Notes: generated from the sequence alone by a model not told the origin. DNA of 64,000 nt from RH-AL1 sp965249685 (GCA_965249685.1 CBDFMN010000003.1:62001-126000), one strand, 5' to 3'; positions 36,148-45,615 are shown, counted from the first letter of the stretch. A program made the numbers and translations.

Positions 36148-37623
36148 ATGAGCCTGTCCGCCAGTCTAAGCATCGCGCAATCGGCTCTTGCCTCGGCGGC
36201 GGCGCAATCGACGGTCCTTTCCCGCAACATCGGCAACGTCAACTCGCCGGGTTACTCGCGAAAGACCGCAGGCGTCGTCACCACGCAAAACGGCTCGTCC
36301 ACCGTCGCCTCGATCCAGCGCGCAACCGACGCGGCGCTGCTGGCCAACGTCCTCAAAGCCCAGTCGGCCTCGGCAGCGCAAAGCGCGCTCGCCGACGGAC
36401 TGACGAAGATCGAGAATTCGCTCGGCCTTAACTCGGCGTCCAACACCTCGACCGCGAACGCCGCCGCCGCAGGCGACCAATCGCCCTCGACCAAGATCTC
36501 CAATCTGACCAGCGCGCTGGAGACCTATGCCTCCGCGCCCGATAACGCGTCCTATGGGACGGCCGCCGTGGCGGCCGCCACCTCTCTCGCCAGCACGCTT
36601 AACGCGGCATCGGCGACCGTGCAGAGCGTGCGCGCGCAGGCCGATGCGCAGGTGGCCACCGCCGTTCAAACGATCAACGGTCTGCTGACGCAGTTCCAAT
36701 CGGTCAACCAGCAGGTCGTGTCGGGTACCGCCTTGGGTACGGACATCACCGATGCGCAGGACACGCGCGATTCCATCCTCAGCCAACTCTCGACCCAAAT
36801 CGGGATCACGGCGACCAAGACATCGAATGGCGGCACGTCGATCTCGACCGATACCGGCGTCATCCTCTTCGATCAGACTGCCCGCACGCTGAACTTCACC
36901 CCGAAGGCGACCTATACCGCGGGAACCACGGGCAACGCCGTCACCGTCGACGGGCTGGCGGTCGCCGGGTCAGCCATGGGCACCAAATCGGGCACGCTCG
37001 CCGGCCTGACCCAGTTGCGCGACGTGACCGCGACCACCTACCAGAACCAGGTCGATCAGATCGCGGGCACGTTGATCTCGACCTTCGCAGAGACGAGCGC
37101 CACGGGATCGAGCCAATTCGCGGGCCTTTTCACCGACGGATTGTCGTCCACCCTGCCGACCTCCGGCATCGGCTTGGGCGCGTCGATCTCGGTCAACGCA
37201 GCCGTCGATCCGGCGAAAGGCGGCTCCATAACCTTGCTGCGCGACGGCAACGTCTCCGGCCAGTCGACGAGCGGAAATACCGCCAACAACGCAGCCTACG
37301 CCGACCGTCTCAACCAGATGGTCAACGCGCTCTCCAGCGCGCAGGTCGCGGCCTCCAACGGTCTCATCGGCGGCACCCTCGCAGCCTACGCCTCATCCTC
37401 GGTCAGTTGGGTCACGAGCAATTACCAGAGCGCCGCGAACGCGGCCGCCTATCAAAGTTCCGTCGTCAGCTCCGCCACCTCTGCCCTATCGAACGCGACC
37501 GGCGTCAACCTCGACGACCAGATGTCTCAGATGCTCGAGGTCGAGCACGCCTACCAGGCGTCAGCGCAGCTGCTGAACACGGTGAAGGCGATGTATAGCT
37601 CGCTCATATCCGCGATGAACTAG
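36148..37623 (+). CDS. flgK: flagellar hook-associated protein FlgK (HAP1)
   Basis: Hook-filament junction protein of 491 residues with the N-terminal SRNIGNVNSPGYSRK motif and the C-terminal VNLDDQMSQMLEVEHAYQASAQLL motif. It starts the operon flgK-flgL-flaF-flbT-flgD-fliQ, after a terminator and a 140-base control region. Confidence 0.95.
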   Translation: MSLSASLSIAQSALASAAAQSTVLSRNIGNVNSPGYSRKTAGVVTTQNGSSTVASIQRATDAALLANVLKAQSASAAQSALADGLTKIENSLGLNSASNTSTANAAAAGDQSPSTKISNLTSALETYASAPDNASYGTAAVAAATSLASTLNAASATVQSVRAQADAQVATAVQTINGLLTQFQSVNQQVVSGTALGTDITDAQDTRDSILSQLSTQIGITATKTSNGGTSISTDTGVILFDQTARTLNFTPKATYTAGTTGNAVTVDGLAVAGSAMGTKSGTLAGLTQLRDVTATTYQNQVDQIAGTLISTFAETSATGSSQFAGLFTDGLSSTLPTSGIGLGASISVNAAVDPAKGGSITLLRDGNVSGQSTSGNTANNAAYADRLNQMVNALSSAQVAASNGLIGGTLAAYASSSVSWVTSNYQSAANAAAYQSSVVSSATSALSNATGVNLDDQMSQMLEVEHAYQASAQLLNTVKAMYSSLISAMN

Positions 37624-37634
37624 AGGGATTGTGC

Positions 37635-38657
37635 GTGTATATCTCCAGCCAGAACCTTTTTGCGTCCATGCGCCAGTCGGTGCTGCAGACGCAGAGCAAC
37701 CTCTCCACCCTGCAGACCGAGGAGACATCCGGCTATTACGCCGATCTCGGCCTACAGCTCGGCGGCTCGACTGGCGCGACGATCTCGCTCGCTCAGGAGA
37801 GCAGCCACCTGACAGCCCTTACGACGTCCAACCAATCGGTATCGACGCGTTTGTCGACGACTTCGACCGCGATCGCTAGCATCATGTCCGACGCGCAAGC
37901 GATGTCGAACACGCTTGTCGCCAACGCCTCGAACTCAGCCATCACGACCACGACGCAGACGCAGGCTCAATCGGGGCTTCAATCGCTCATCGGCAAGCTC
38001 AACACCTATGTCGGCGGCCAGTACATCTTCGCCGGTATCAACACCTCAGTCGCGCCGATGGGTGACTACGCCACGACGCTGAACGCGACGAACCAGGCAC
38101 TGGCGCAGGACCTGCCGGCAAACCAGTCCCAGGCTACGCCCGCCGACATCGCGAATGCGGTGAGCGGCTCCGGCCAATTCGGTGCGCTGTTCCAGCCGGG
38201 AGGCACCCGGACCCTGACGACAGCGTCGACGACGCCGATAACCAGCCAGGTCGCGCCGCAACAGTCCATCGTCAGCTCCGCCAGTGCCAACCAGCCGGCG
38301 TTTCAGAAGATCGCGCAAGCCTATGCCCTGCTAGCCAACCTGGGCGGAAAGACACTGAACGCCGCAGCCAGCCAGGCGGTGATCGCGACGGCAACGCAAC
38401 TTCTCAACCAGGGCCTGTCCGGCCTCACCGACATCCAAGCTAACATCGGTACGGCGCAGAACACGCTCTCCGCCGCCAACGACCATATGTCGGCGCAGCA
38501 GATCGTCCTGACATCCAACGTGGACAGCGTGGAGAAGGTCGATGCCTATTCGCTTTCCACAAAGCTTACCTCCCTGTCGACGCAGTTGCAGGTCGCCTAC
38601 TCGCTGACCAACCAACTCAAGTCCCTCAGCCTCGTCAATTATCTCACAGGCGGATAA
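37635..38657 (+). CDS. flgL: flagellar hook-associated protein FlgL (HAP3)
   Basis: Second junction protein, 340 residues, with flagellin-like N- and C-terminal helices (YISSQNLFASMRQSVLQTQSNLSTLQTE and VDAYSLSTKLTSLSTQLQVAYSLTNQ). The GTG at 37635 gives the family start and is preceded by AGAGGGA. A TTG six bases upstream is the alternative. Confidence 0.92.
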   Translation: MYISSQNLFASMRQSVLQTQSNLSTLQTEETSGYYADLGLQLGGSTGATISLAQESSHLTALTTSNQSVSTRLSTTSTAIASIMSDAQAMSNTLVANASNSAITTTTQTQAQSGLQSLIGKLNTYVGGQYIFAGINTSVAPMGDYATTLNATNQALAQDLPANQSQATPADIANAVSGSGQFGALFQPGGTRTLTTASTTPITSQVAPQQSIVSSASANQPAFQKIAQAYALLANLGGKTLNAAASQAVIATATQLLNQGLSGLTDIQANIGTAQNTLSAANDHMSAQQIVLTSNVDSVEKVDAYSLSTKLTSLSTQLQVAYSLTNQLKSLSLVNYLTGG

Positions 38658-38665
38658 ATCTCGAA

Positions 38666-39013
38666 ATGTATCAGTTTTCTTACGCGGAAGCCGCCGAAGA
38701 CGATCAGTCGGTCGCGCGGAGCATCGAGCGTCAGGCTCTCGATCGTGCGATCGGACTGCTGCAGGACGCGGATGCCGCGGGTCCCAACTCCCGTGCCGTG
38801 GTCGAGGCGCTCTACTATACGCGTCGGCTGTGGAGTTTCTTCGTCACGGAACTGATTGACGACGAGAACGCTCTGCCGGTGGAGGTCAGGGCCAACCTGA
38901 TCTCCATCGGCATATGGATCCTGAAGGAAGCCGATGCCGTGCAGGGCGGTCGCGCCGGACAATGTTCCGCCATCGGCGAAATCTGTTCCATCGTACGTGA
39001 CGGATTGTTGTGA
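38666..39013 (+). CDS. flaF: flagellin regulator FlaF
   Basis: A 115-residue cytoplasmic protein that promotes flagellin production and secretion and balances FlbT in alphaproteobacteria. Family segments include YAEAAEDDQSVARSIERQAL, ALYYTRRLWSFFVTELI and LPVEVRANLISIGIW. It lies directly upstream of flbT, as usual. Confidence 0.94.
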   Translation: MYQFSYAEAAEDDQSVARSIERQALDRAIGLLQDADAAGPNSRAVVEALYYTRRLWSFFVTELIDDENALPVEVRANLISIGIWILKEADAVQGGRAGQCSAIGEICSIVRDGLL

Positions 39014-39019
39014 GCCATC

Positions 39020-39424
39020 ATGCAGATAACCCTACGGCCGGATGAGAAGATCTACATCAACGGAGCGGTTCTTCGCGTCGACCGCAAGGTATCGATCGAG
39101 CTCTTGAACGATGCAGCCTTTTTGCTTGAGGCTCATGTGATGAGCGTAGACGCCGCGGTCACACCGTTGCGTCAGCTCTACTTCGTCGTCCAGATGATGC
39201 TGATCAATCCTAATGATACGGTTGCAGCCGACACGTTGTTCAAAGCGAACCTGAAGAGCATGCTAGCTGTCTACACGTCGAAGCTCGTCCTCGATGGTTT
39301 GCATCGTACCGGATCGCTGATCGAGGCGAACCGATATTTTGATGCCCTCAAACTATTGCGTGGCCTGTTTGCACAGGATGATGCAATTCTGGCCGACGAG
39401 AGGCAGATGGCGCTTGCCTCGTAG
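39020..39424 (+). CDS. flbT: flagellin mRNA regulator FlbT
   Basis: A 134-residue protein that in Caulobacter and Brucella controls flagellin translation through the 5' leader of the mRNA. It shows the conserved LRPDEKIYINGAVLRVDRK start and the LLEAHVM and LYFVVQMMLINP segments. The two flagellin genes here share a conserved structured leader that is a reasonable target. Confidence 0.94.
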   Translation: MQITLRPDEKIYINGAVLRVDRKVSIELLNDAAFLLEAHVMSVDAAVTPLRQLYFVVQMMLINPNDTVAADTLFKANLKSMLAVYTSKLVLDGLHRTGSLIEANRYFDALKLLRGLFAQDDAILADERQMALAS

Positions 39425-39515
39425 CCCGGGCGGCCGGCATGATCGAACGATAGGTTCGGCCTGATTCGCGCGGCGTCTATGGGCTGATCGCTTCTTTTGC
39501 TGACGGATTAGATCC

Positions 39516-39941
39516 ATGACGACCGTCCCGTCCACAACCGCCGTTCCGCCCACAACTAGCGTGACTTCAACTGCGACGGCGACGACCGCTGCGGCCGCCA
39601 AAAGTGCTTCGGTCAACTACAACCAGTTCCTTCAGCTGATGGTCGCCGAGCTGAAGAACCAGGACCCGACGAAGCCAACGGATCCGACCCAGTTCCTTAG
39701 CCAGCTCGCCTCCTTCTCATCGGTCGAGCAGCAGCTGAACACCAACACCAAGCTCGACTCGATGCTGACCTCTCAGGCCTTGATCCAGGCCGACGCCTCA
39801 CTGGGCCGGACGATTACCTCGCCCGACGGTGCGACGAAGGGCGTGATCACCGCCGTGACCATCAACCCAACGGGCAGCCTTACCGCGGTGCTCGCGAACG
39901 GCACCAAGATCGCGCTCGGTGCCGGCGAGACGCTGAGCTAG
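39516..39941 (+). CDS. flgD: flagellar hook capping protein FlgD (short form)
   Basis: A 141-residue hook-assembly scaffold. The conserved N-terminal part is present (YNQFLQLMVAELKNQDPTKPTDPTQFLSQLASFSSVEQQ). The usual C-terminal FnIII/Tudor-like domain is much reduced, as in rhizobial FlgD. It starts after a 91-base gap and is two bases before fliQ. Confidence 0.93.
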   Translation: MTTVPSTTAVPPTTSVTSTATATTAAAAKSASVNYNQFLQLMVAELKNQDPTKPTDPTQFLSQLASFSSVEQQLNTNTKLDSMLTSQALIQADASLGRTITSPDGATKGVITAVTINPTGSLTAVLANGTKIALGAGETLS

Positions 39942-39943
39942 CC

Positions 39944-40210
39944 ATGAACGAAGCGGACGCGCTCGAACTCATGCAGCGGGCTATTTGGGCGATCCTCGTG
40001 GGGGCGGGCCCCTGCGTGGCGGCCGGTATGGCCGTCGGCCTCATCGTCGCCCTGTTTCAAGCCCTGACGCAGATCCAGGAAACGACTCTGACCTTCATCC
40101 CGAAGATCTTGGCGATCTTCTTCGTCGCCGCGCTGACGGCCTCGTTCATGGGTGGGCAGATCTCGACCTTCACGGAGCAGACCTACGCGCGGATCCAAAC
40201 CGGTTTCTGA
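39944..40210 (+). CDS. fliQ: flagellar export gate protein FliQ
   Basis: An 88-residue two-helix export gate subunit with the family segment GPCVAAGMAVGLIVALFQALTQIQETTLTFIPK. It is two bases after flgD. About 220 bases without a gene separate it from flhA. Confidence 0.94.
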   Translation: MNEADALELMQRAIWAILVGAGPCVAAGMAVGLIVALFQALTQIQETTLTFIPKILAIFFVAALTASFMGGQISTFTEQTYARIQTGF

Positions 40211-40429
40211 GCTTGGCGTACCGGGCCGGGCGTCGTTGCCGGCAAGTGGCCGAGGCGGGTGCGACTTCGCAGGCTCCGCGGCGGGTTGTGAAGGCGAACC
40301 CGCGTTCTGCCCATCGGGGATCGATCGCGGGAGCCGCCAACGGGTTGTCGCTGCGGCCGTGGCATCCGCAAACCATGTCGGCGCAAGTTTCGCCTCGTAA
40401 GGTCTCGCACCTCACTCAGGGTGCATTTC

Positions 40430-42520
40430 ATGGCTGACGGCACGGCGATCAACGCGGGCGCGCCCGAACGCAAGAGCGGTCGCGACGTCTTCTTTGCGGC
40501 AGGCATTGTCGCGATCCTCGCTGTCTTCTTCCTGCCGATCCCCTCGTTCCTCCTCGACATGGGGCTGGCATTTTCCATCGCGCTCTCCGTGCTGATCCTC
40601 ATGGTCGCCCTGTGGATCGACAAGCCTCTCGATTTCTCGGCCTTCCCAACCGTCCTCCTCGTCGCCACCCTGCTGCGTCTCTCGCTCAACATCGCCACCA
40701 CGCGCCTCATCCTGTCCAACGGCCCAGAGGGCGTCAACGCGGCCGGCTTCATCATCGGTGGCTTTTCCAAGCTCGTTATGAGCGGCGACTTCGTCATCGG
40801 CCTGATCGTCTTTGCGATCCTCATCACGGTAAACTTTCTCGTCATCACCAAGGGTGCGACGCGTATCGCGGAGGTCGGCGCGCGCTTCACGCTCGACGCG
40901 ATCCCCGGCAAGCAGATGGCGATCGACGCCGATCTTAACGCGGGGCTCATCAACGACAAGCAGGCGCAGGCGCGTCGCCGCGAGCTGGAAGAGGAGAGCT
41001 CGTTCTTCGGCTCGATGGACGGTGCCTCCAAGTTCGTGCGCGGCGACGCCATCGCCGGCATCATCATCCTCGCCGTCAACATCTTCGGCGGCATCGTCAT
41101 CGGCTCCACACGTCACGGTATGCCTCTGGCCCACGCTGCCGACGTGTTCGTCAAGCTGTCCGTCGGCGATGGTCTCGTGTCGCAGATTCCCGCGCTTATC
41201 GTCTCGTTGGCTGCCGCGCTCCTCGTCTCGAAAGGGGGGACGCGCGGCTCGACGGAAAAGGCGGTCCTGAACCAGCTTGCGATGTACCCGCGTGCCTTGT
41301 TCGTTGCCGCCTTGCTCCTCGTCCTTCTGTCCGTCGTGCCCGGTCTGCCGTTCCTGCCATTCGCCATGCTGGGCAGTCTCATGGCGTTCGTCGGCTATAC
41401 CATTCCGCGCAGGCTCGCCGCGACGCAGGCTGCGGTGGCCGCCGCGGCATTCGCGGCCGAGCAGACCGCGCAGGTAGAGGCGCGTGACTCAATCAAAGAG
41501 TCGCTCCGCACCGTCGAGGTCGAGCTCGTCATGGGCAAGCAGCTCGCGGTCAAGATGCTCGTTTCGCAGAACGAGCTCGCGCTGCGGGTCGCCAAGCTGC
41601 GCCGCAAATTCGCGCGGCAATACGGCATCGTAGTCCCCGAAATAAAGCTCAGTGACAGCCTGACGATCCCGCCTAAATCCTACCAGATCAAGGTCCATGG
41701 AACGGTGGTGGCCAGCGACGAGATCCGCCTCGGTGACCTCATGGTCATCGTTGGGGATGGGGCGAAGCCGAACGTCCCCGGCGAGGAGATGCGCGAGTCG
41801 GCCTTCGGGATGAAAGCGGTTTCCATTCCGGAGACGCTCGGTGGCGAGCTTGCCCGCGAGGGGTTCAAAGGTATCGACAATCTGTCCGTACTCCTCACCC
41901 ATCTCGCGGAGACCATCCGCAACAACCTGGCTCAGCTCCTGTCCTATAAGGACGTGCGGGCTTTACTCGACCGTATGGAGCCGGAGTACAAGCGGCTGGT
42001 GGACGAGATCTGCCCCGGCCATATTTCTTTCTCCGGGTTGCAGGCGATCCTCAAGCTGCTGCTCGCCGAGCGGGTGTCGATCCGCAACATCCACATCATC
42101 CTGGAAGCCATCGCCGAGATCGTGCCGCATGTCAGGCGATCCGAGCAGGTCGTGGAACATGTCCGCATGCGTATCTCGCAGCAGATCTGCGGCGACCTCA
42201 GCGACAACGGTGCCCTCAGCGTGCTGCGGCTCGGGAACCGTTGGGAGGCGGCCTTCCAACAGAGCCTGAAGCGCGACGGCAGGGGGGACACGCCCGAGTT
42301 CGACCTCGATCCGCGCATGGTCGAGCAGTTCGGCCAGGAGGCGTCGCCGATCATTCGCAACCGGATGGATGAGGGCCATAACTTCGTGTTGCTGGCGACG
42401 CCGGAAACGCGCGTCTACGTCCGCATGATCATCGAGCGCATGTTCGCGACGCTGCCGGTCCTGTCGCACCTTGAGATCGCGCGCGGCCTGCAGATCAAGA
42501 CGCTTGGCTCGATCTCCTGA
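40430..42520 (+). CDS. flhA: flagellar export apparatus protein FlhA
   Basis: Large export gate and substrate-docking subunit, 696 residues. About eight membrane helices fill residues 20-320, including the FHIPEP-family segment VLLVATLLRLSLNIATTRLIL. The cytoplasmic docking domain follows, with LSYKDVRALLDRMEPEYKRLVDE. The ATG at 40430 is preferred because AGGGTG lies upstream; a GTG at 40421 would add three residues. Its TGA overlaps the fliR ATG. Confidence 0.96.
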   Translation: MADGTAINAGAPERKSGRDVFFAAGIVAILAVFFLPIPSFLLDMGLAFSIALSVLILMVALWIDKPLDFSAFPTVLLVATLLRLSLNIATTRLILSNGPEGVNAAGFIIGGFSKLVMSGDFVIGLIVFAILITVNFLVITKGATRIAEVGARFTLDAIPGKQMAIDADLNAGLINDKQAQARRRELEEESSFFGSMDGASKFVRGDAIAGIIILAVNIFGGIVIGSTRHGMPLAHAADVFVKLSVGDGLVSQIPALIVSLAAALLVSKGGTRGSTEKAVLNQLAMYPRALFVAALLLVLLSVVPGLPFLPFAMLGSLMAFVGYTIPRRLAATQAAVAAAAFAAEQTAQVEARDSIKESLRTVEVELVMGKQLAVKMLVSQNELALRVAKLRRKFARQYGIVVPEIKLSDSLTIPPKSYQIKVHGTVVASDEIRLGDLMVIVGDGAKPNVPGEEMRESAFGMKAVSIPETLGGELAREGFKGIDNLSVLLTHLAETIRNNLAQLLSYKDVRALLDRMEPEYKRLVDEICPGHISFSGLQAILKLLLAERVSIRNIHIILEAIAEIVPHVRRSEQVVEHVRMRISQQICGDLSDNGALSVLRLGNRWEAAFQQSLKRDGRGDTPEFDLDPRMVEQFGQEASPIIRNRMDEGHNFVLLATPETRVYVRMIIERMFATLPVLSHLEIARGLQIKTLGSIS

Positions 42521-43272
42521 TGGAGATCACGCCGACGCTCATCCTGACGGCGTTCGTCGTGTTCTGTCGCATCGGTGGTTGCATTCTGCTCATGCCGGGG
42601 TTCTCGAGTCCGCGCATCCCTGTCCAGGCAAGGCTCTTCGTCACCATCGCGATCTCCCTGGCGATGACGCCGCTCGTGATGGACGACGTCGAGCCGCTCG
42701 TTGCCAAGGCCGCGCCTCTCGCCCTGCTGACGATCATCGTGTTCGAGAGCCTCAAAGGCCTGGTCATCGGCCTGCTCGGGCGCCTCTTCTTCGTCGCACT
42801 CGAGACGATGGGCATGGGTATCTCGATGTCCATCGGTCTTTCCGCCAACCTCGGTGCGCCGGTGGACGAGGCGGAGCCGCTGCCGGCGGTCGTCACCCTG
42901 ATCACCCTTGGAGCCACGCTGCTTCTCTTCGTCACCGATCTGCATTGGGAGGTGTTCCGCGGCCTTTCCGCGTCCTATTCCGTGCTCCCCGTGCGCGATG
43001 GTTTCGACCCGCGGCTCTCCATGCTGCAACTCGTCGATGGCGCGACTAAGACGTTCGTCTTGACGCTGCGGATCGCCAGCCCGTTCCTCATCTTTTCCAT
43101 CATCGCCAATCTCGCCATCGGCATCATCAACAAGCTCGTGCCGCAGATCCCGGTCACCTTCGTGGCCACGCCGTTTTTGCTGTTTGGCGGCGGCATTCTG
43201 TTCTACTTCACGATCTCGCCGGCCCTGGACATGTTCACCGCGGCCTTCGGGTCCTGGCTGAAGACGGGTTGA
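42520..43272 (+). CDS. fliR: flagellar export gate protein FliR
   Basis: Export gate subunit of 250 residues, with about six helices and segments such as RIGGCILLMPGFSSPRIPVQARLFVTIAISLAM. The start shares one base with the flhA stop. Confidence 0.95.
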   Translation: MEITPTLILTAFVVFCRIGGCILLMPGFSSPRIPVQARLFVTIAISLAMTPLVMDDVEPLVAKAAPLALLTIIVFESLKGLVIGLLGRLFFVALETMGMGISMSIGLSANLGAPVDEAEPLPAVVTLITLGATLLLFVTDLHWEVFRGLSASYSVLPVRDGFDPRLSMLQLVDGATKTFVLTLRIASPFLIFSIIANLAIGIINKLVPQIPVTFVATPFLLFGGGILFYFTISPALDMFTAAFGSWLKTG

Positions 43273-43276
43273 GCGG

Positions 43277-43675
43277 ATGGCGGACCGCGCGAAGGCTCTG
43301 GGTCGAGTGCTTGCCGTGCAGCGGCAGGTCGTTCGCTTGGCCGAGTGGCGCCTTGCCGCGCTGCAGCGCCAGTGCGCCGAGATCAAGGACGACCAGGCGT
43401 GCCTCCAGGCCTTCGTCGCTGGAGAGGAGGCGCTGACGCCGCTTTTGTCGGCCGCGGCGTTCGGGCGTGGCCAGTCATTGCTGCAGGCGGCGGCGGAGCG
43501 GGAAAGTCAGGCACAGGCCCAGTCGGTGGCGACCGATGCCGCACGGCAGCGCGAACGGCTGGCCGAAAAGCTGGTGGAGGCGGTTCGGGCCGAGGCAAGG
43601 CGGGCCGCGGAAAAGCGTCATCTTGAGGAGGCCGTCGAGGCTTGGGCGCGGCGCGGCGACGCAAGTTTCCCGTAA
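43277..43675 (+). CDS. FliJ-like coiled-coil protein (putative)
   Basis: A 132-residue, almost entirely helical protein rich in Ala, Arg, Glu and Gln, predicted to form a long antiparallel coiled coil (about residues 5-50 and 65-125). FliJ, the export ATPase stalk, is of this size and shape, and no other FliJ candidate is seen. There is no diagnostic sequence motif, so the name is by shape and context, four bases after fliR. Confidence 0.5.
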   Translation: MADRAKALGRVLAVQRQVVRLAEWRLAALQRQCAEIKDDQACLQAFVAGEEALTPLLSAAAFGRGQSLLQAAAERESQAQAQSVATDAARQRERLAEKLVEAVRAEARRAAEKRHLEEAVEAWARRGDASFP

Positions 43676-43720
43676 GGCTGATCGCGCATTCTCCAGCGGT
43701 CATGAAAGCCGGGACCGACC

Positions 43721-44209
43721 ATGGCCATCTCTCCTCCATCTGATATCGTGCTCGACGTTGCGGGCGCCGCCGATCCTGAGCGGGTCCGTGCCGCGACGGA
43801 GCGGCTTGCGCGCCTTGCCGCGGACCCGACAGCGAGCACCGCCGGTTTTGCGGAGGCGCTGGCGGCAGCGAGAAAGCCCGCTCGACCGGGGCCGCCGACG
43901 CTCGCACCATTCGCCTCGCCGGGCCTCGCGAGCGCGCGCAACAGCATCGTCAACGCGGCGCCGCAGGATAAGCTCAAGGCCTATCAGAAATTCGAGGCCG
44001 TCCTGCTGCAGAACTTCGTGGAGGCGATGCTGCCGAAGGACACGGAGCTGTTCGGCGACAAGAACTCCGCAGACATCTACCGCTCCATGATGGCCGAGCA
44101 ACTCGCCAACCAGCTGGCGAAGGGCGGAAGCCTCGGCATCGCCAAGCAGATCATGGCGGCGCATCCGCCTCTGGCGCCGCATGCCGCGCCGAAGTCCAGC
44201 GAAACGTGA
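43721..44209 (+). CDS. cheL: rod-binding protein, CheL/FlgJ N-terminal type
   Basis: A 162-residue protein with the FlgJ rod-binding domain in its C-terminal half (KFEAVLLQNFVEAMLPKDTELFGDKNSADIYRSMMAEQLANQLAKGG). It lacks the muramidase domain of enteric FlgJ, as in Caulobacter CheL. The separate lytic transglycosylase at 32.9 kb probably supplies that activity. The ATG follows the FliJ-like gene by 45 bases. Confidence 0.85.
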   Translation: MAISPPSDIVLDVAGAADPERVRAATERLARLAADPTASTAGFAEALAAARKPARPGPPTLAPFASPGLASARNSIVNAAPQDKLKAYQKFEAVLLQNFVEAMLPKDTELFGDKNSADIYRSMMAEQLANQLAKGGSLGIAKQIMAAHPPLAPHAAPKSSET

Positions 44210-44222
44210 GAGGGAATAGCAC

Positions 44223-44654
44223 ATGCCGATGTCGCAGCAGGCCGACGCATCGGGTCCCACGGTTTCACCCCTCCAGCGGCCGTCCGTGCCCGAAAGCGCC
44301 TATCACGCCTTCTTCATGTCGGTCGATCGCCTGGAGGTGCTGCTTGCGGAGGAGTCCGTCGGCCTCAAGCGTGGAACGCCGATCGACCTCGCCGAACTCA
44401 CCGGCCGCAAGCGGCAGGGGCTCCTTGAACTCAACCGCCTGATGCAAGCGTTCAAGGGCACCATCCCCAGCCAAGATATCATCAACCGCCTGGCCGCCTT
44501 CCGCGTCACCATCGAGCGCAACGAGACCGCGCTTCAGCTTCACTTGCGGGCTGTGCAGGACGTGACGGCGACGATCGTCCGCGTCATGCAGGACTTCGAG
44601 TCGGATGGCACCTACACCCGCGCTTACCGCGTCGGCGGCGCCGACCTCGCATGA
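44223..44654 (+). CDS. FlgN-like flagellar chaperone (putative)
   Basis: A 143-residue helical protein. LTGRKRQGLLELNRLMQAF and the pattern of long helices resemble alphaproteobacterial FlgN-type chaperones, which escort FlgK and FlgL. The gene follows the cheL-type gene and overlaps the next ATG by four bases. Similarity to enteric FlgN is low, so the assignment is moderate. Confidence 0.55.
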   Translation: MPMSQQADASGPTVSPLQRPSVPESAYHAFFMSVDRLEVLLAEESVGLKRGTPIDLAELTGRKRQGLLELNRLMQAFKGTIPSQDIINRLAAFRVTIERNETALQLHLRAVQDVTATIVRVMQDFESDGTYTRAYRVGGADLA

Positions 44655-45097
44655 AGGTCTTCTTCATCGGGCTCTGGGTGGCGCTCGTCGCCCTCGGTGC
44701 CACCTACGCGTCGGCGTCCTTCACCGCCAACCGCAAGGCGGTCGGCCTCGAACAGTCAGCCAGCGCCGTTCAGTCCGAGAAGACGCGGGTGATCAACGTG
44801 CCGGTCATCGCGCACGGTGCGGTGCAGGGCTTCGTCGTCGCGCAGTTCGGCTATACCGCCGATGCCGCGATCATGAAGAAGCTGACCGTCTCACCCGACG
44901 TCTTCATCCTCGACGAGGCGTTCCGCACCCTCTACTCGGACGATCATCTCGATTTCGCACACCTCGAAAAGTACGACATCGCCAAGCTGACGTCCCACCT
45001 CGTGAAGGCGACCAACGAACGTCTCGGGGCCGACGTGATCAAAGCCGTCCTGATCCAGGATTTCACCTATTTTTCCAAGCAGGAGACGGAACATTGA
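44651..45097 (+). CDS. membrane-anchored FliL-like flagellar protein of unknown function
   Basis: A 148-residue protein with one N-terminal helix (residues 3-24) and a periplasmic domain. The order of elements, VINVPVIAHGAVQGFVVAQFGYTAD, a helical middle, then VLIQDFTYFSKQE, recalls FliL, where a strand-rich start is followed by a long helix and a final strand. It is not the main FliL (20.99 kb). It is coupled to neighbours on both sides (ATGA and TTGA overlaps), so it is likely made with the flagellum. Function unknown. Confidence 0.6.
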   Translation: MKVFFIGLWVALVALGATYASASFTANRKAVGLEQSASAVQSEKTRVINVPVIAHGAVQGFVVAQFGYTADAAIMKKLTVSPDVFILDEAFRTLYSDDHLDFAHLEKYDIAKLTSHLVKATNERLGADVIKAVLIQDFTYFSKQETEH

Positions 45098-45615
45098 GCG
45101 CCCGGCATTTCCATTTTTCTCTCATTGGCAGCGCGGCGAAGGACCGCCCGAAGGCCGAGTTCGACGCGATGAGGATCGGCCGGGTGACGTGGATCGGCCT
45201 GACCGCCGCAGTGGTCGGTTGGGCCATGCTGCTGGGCGAGACGGCAATTACCGATTTCATGACGGTTCAGGACCCGCGCGTGCTGCCGCCGAGCTTCCAC
45301 GACGATTTCATGGATGTGGCCAAGACGCTGATCGCCAGCGGGTTCGGCTTGGCCCTCGTCGGATCGCTGCAGACGGGTTTCGGCGCCCTCAACCGCTTTT
45401 TCGAGGCGGTGCTGGTGCGCTCCGGCCAGAAGTCGCAGGCCGCGGCCCTTCCAACGGGCGCCGTCAACGAAAGCTTCCGCCGCGAAGAGGTCGTCGAGGC
45501 GGCTCCACGCGCGGGACGGCCATACCGGACCTTTGCCGACGGATCGGTCGAGGTCGAGACGATCGTCGGCAACCGCCGCTTCCGCTCCATGGTCGAAGCC
45601 CGCGACTTCATCTGA
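45094..45615 (+). CDS. two-helix membrane protein at end of flagellar operon, unknown
   Basis: A 173-residue protein not assigned to a family. Two hydrophobic segments appear (WIGLTAAVVGWAMLLG near residue 33, and TLIASGFGLALVGSLQTGFGAL near residue 80). A basic, polar C-terminal tail follows. The start is TTG at 45094, preceded by AGGAG and overlapping the previous stop; longer frames upstream lie inside that gene. Operon position suggests a role in motility. Confidence 0.6.
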   Translation: MSARHFHFSLIGSAAKDRPKAEFDAMRIGRVTWIGLTAAVVGWAMLLGETAITDFMTVQDPRVLPPSFHDDFMDVAKTLIASGFGLALVGSLQTGFGALNRFFEAVLVRSGQKSQAAALPTGAVNESFRREEVVEAAPRAGRPYRTFADGSVEVETIVGNRRFRSMVEARDFI

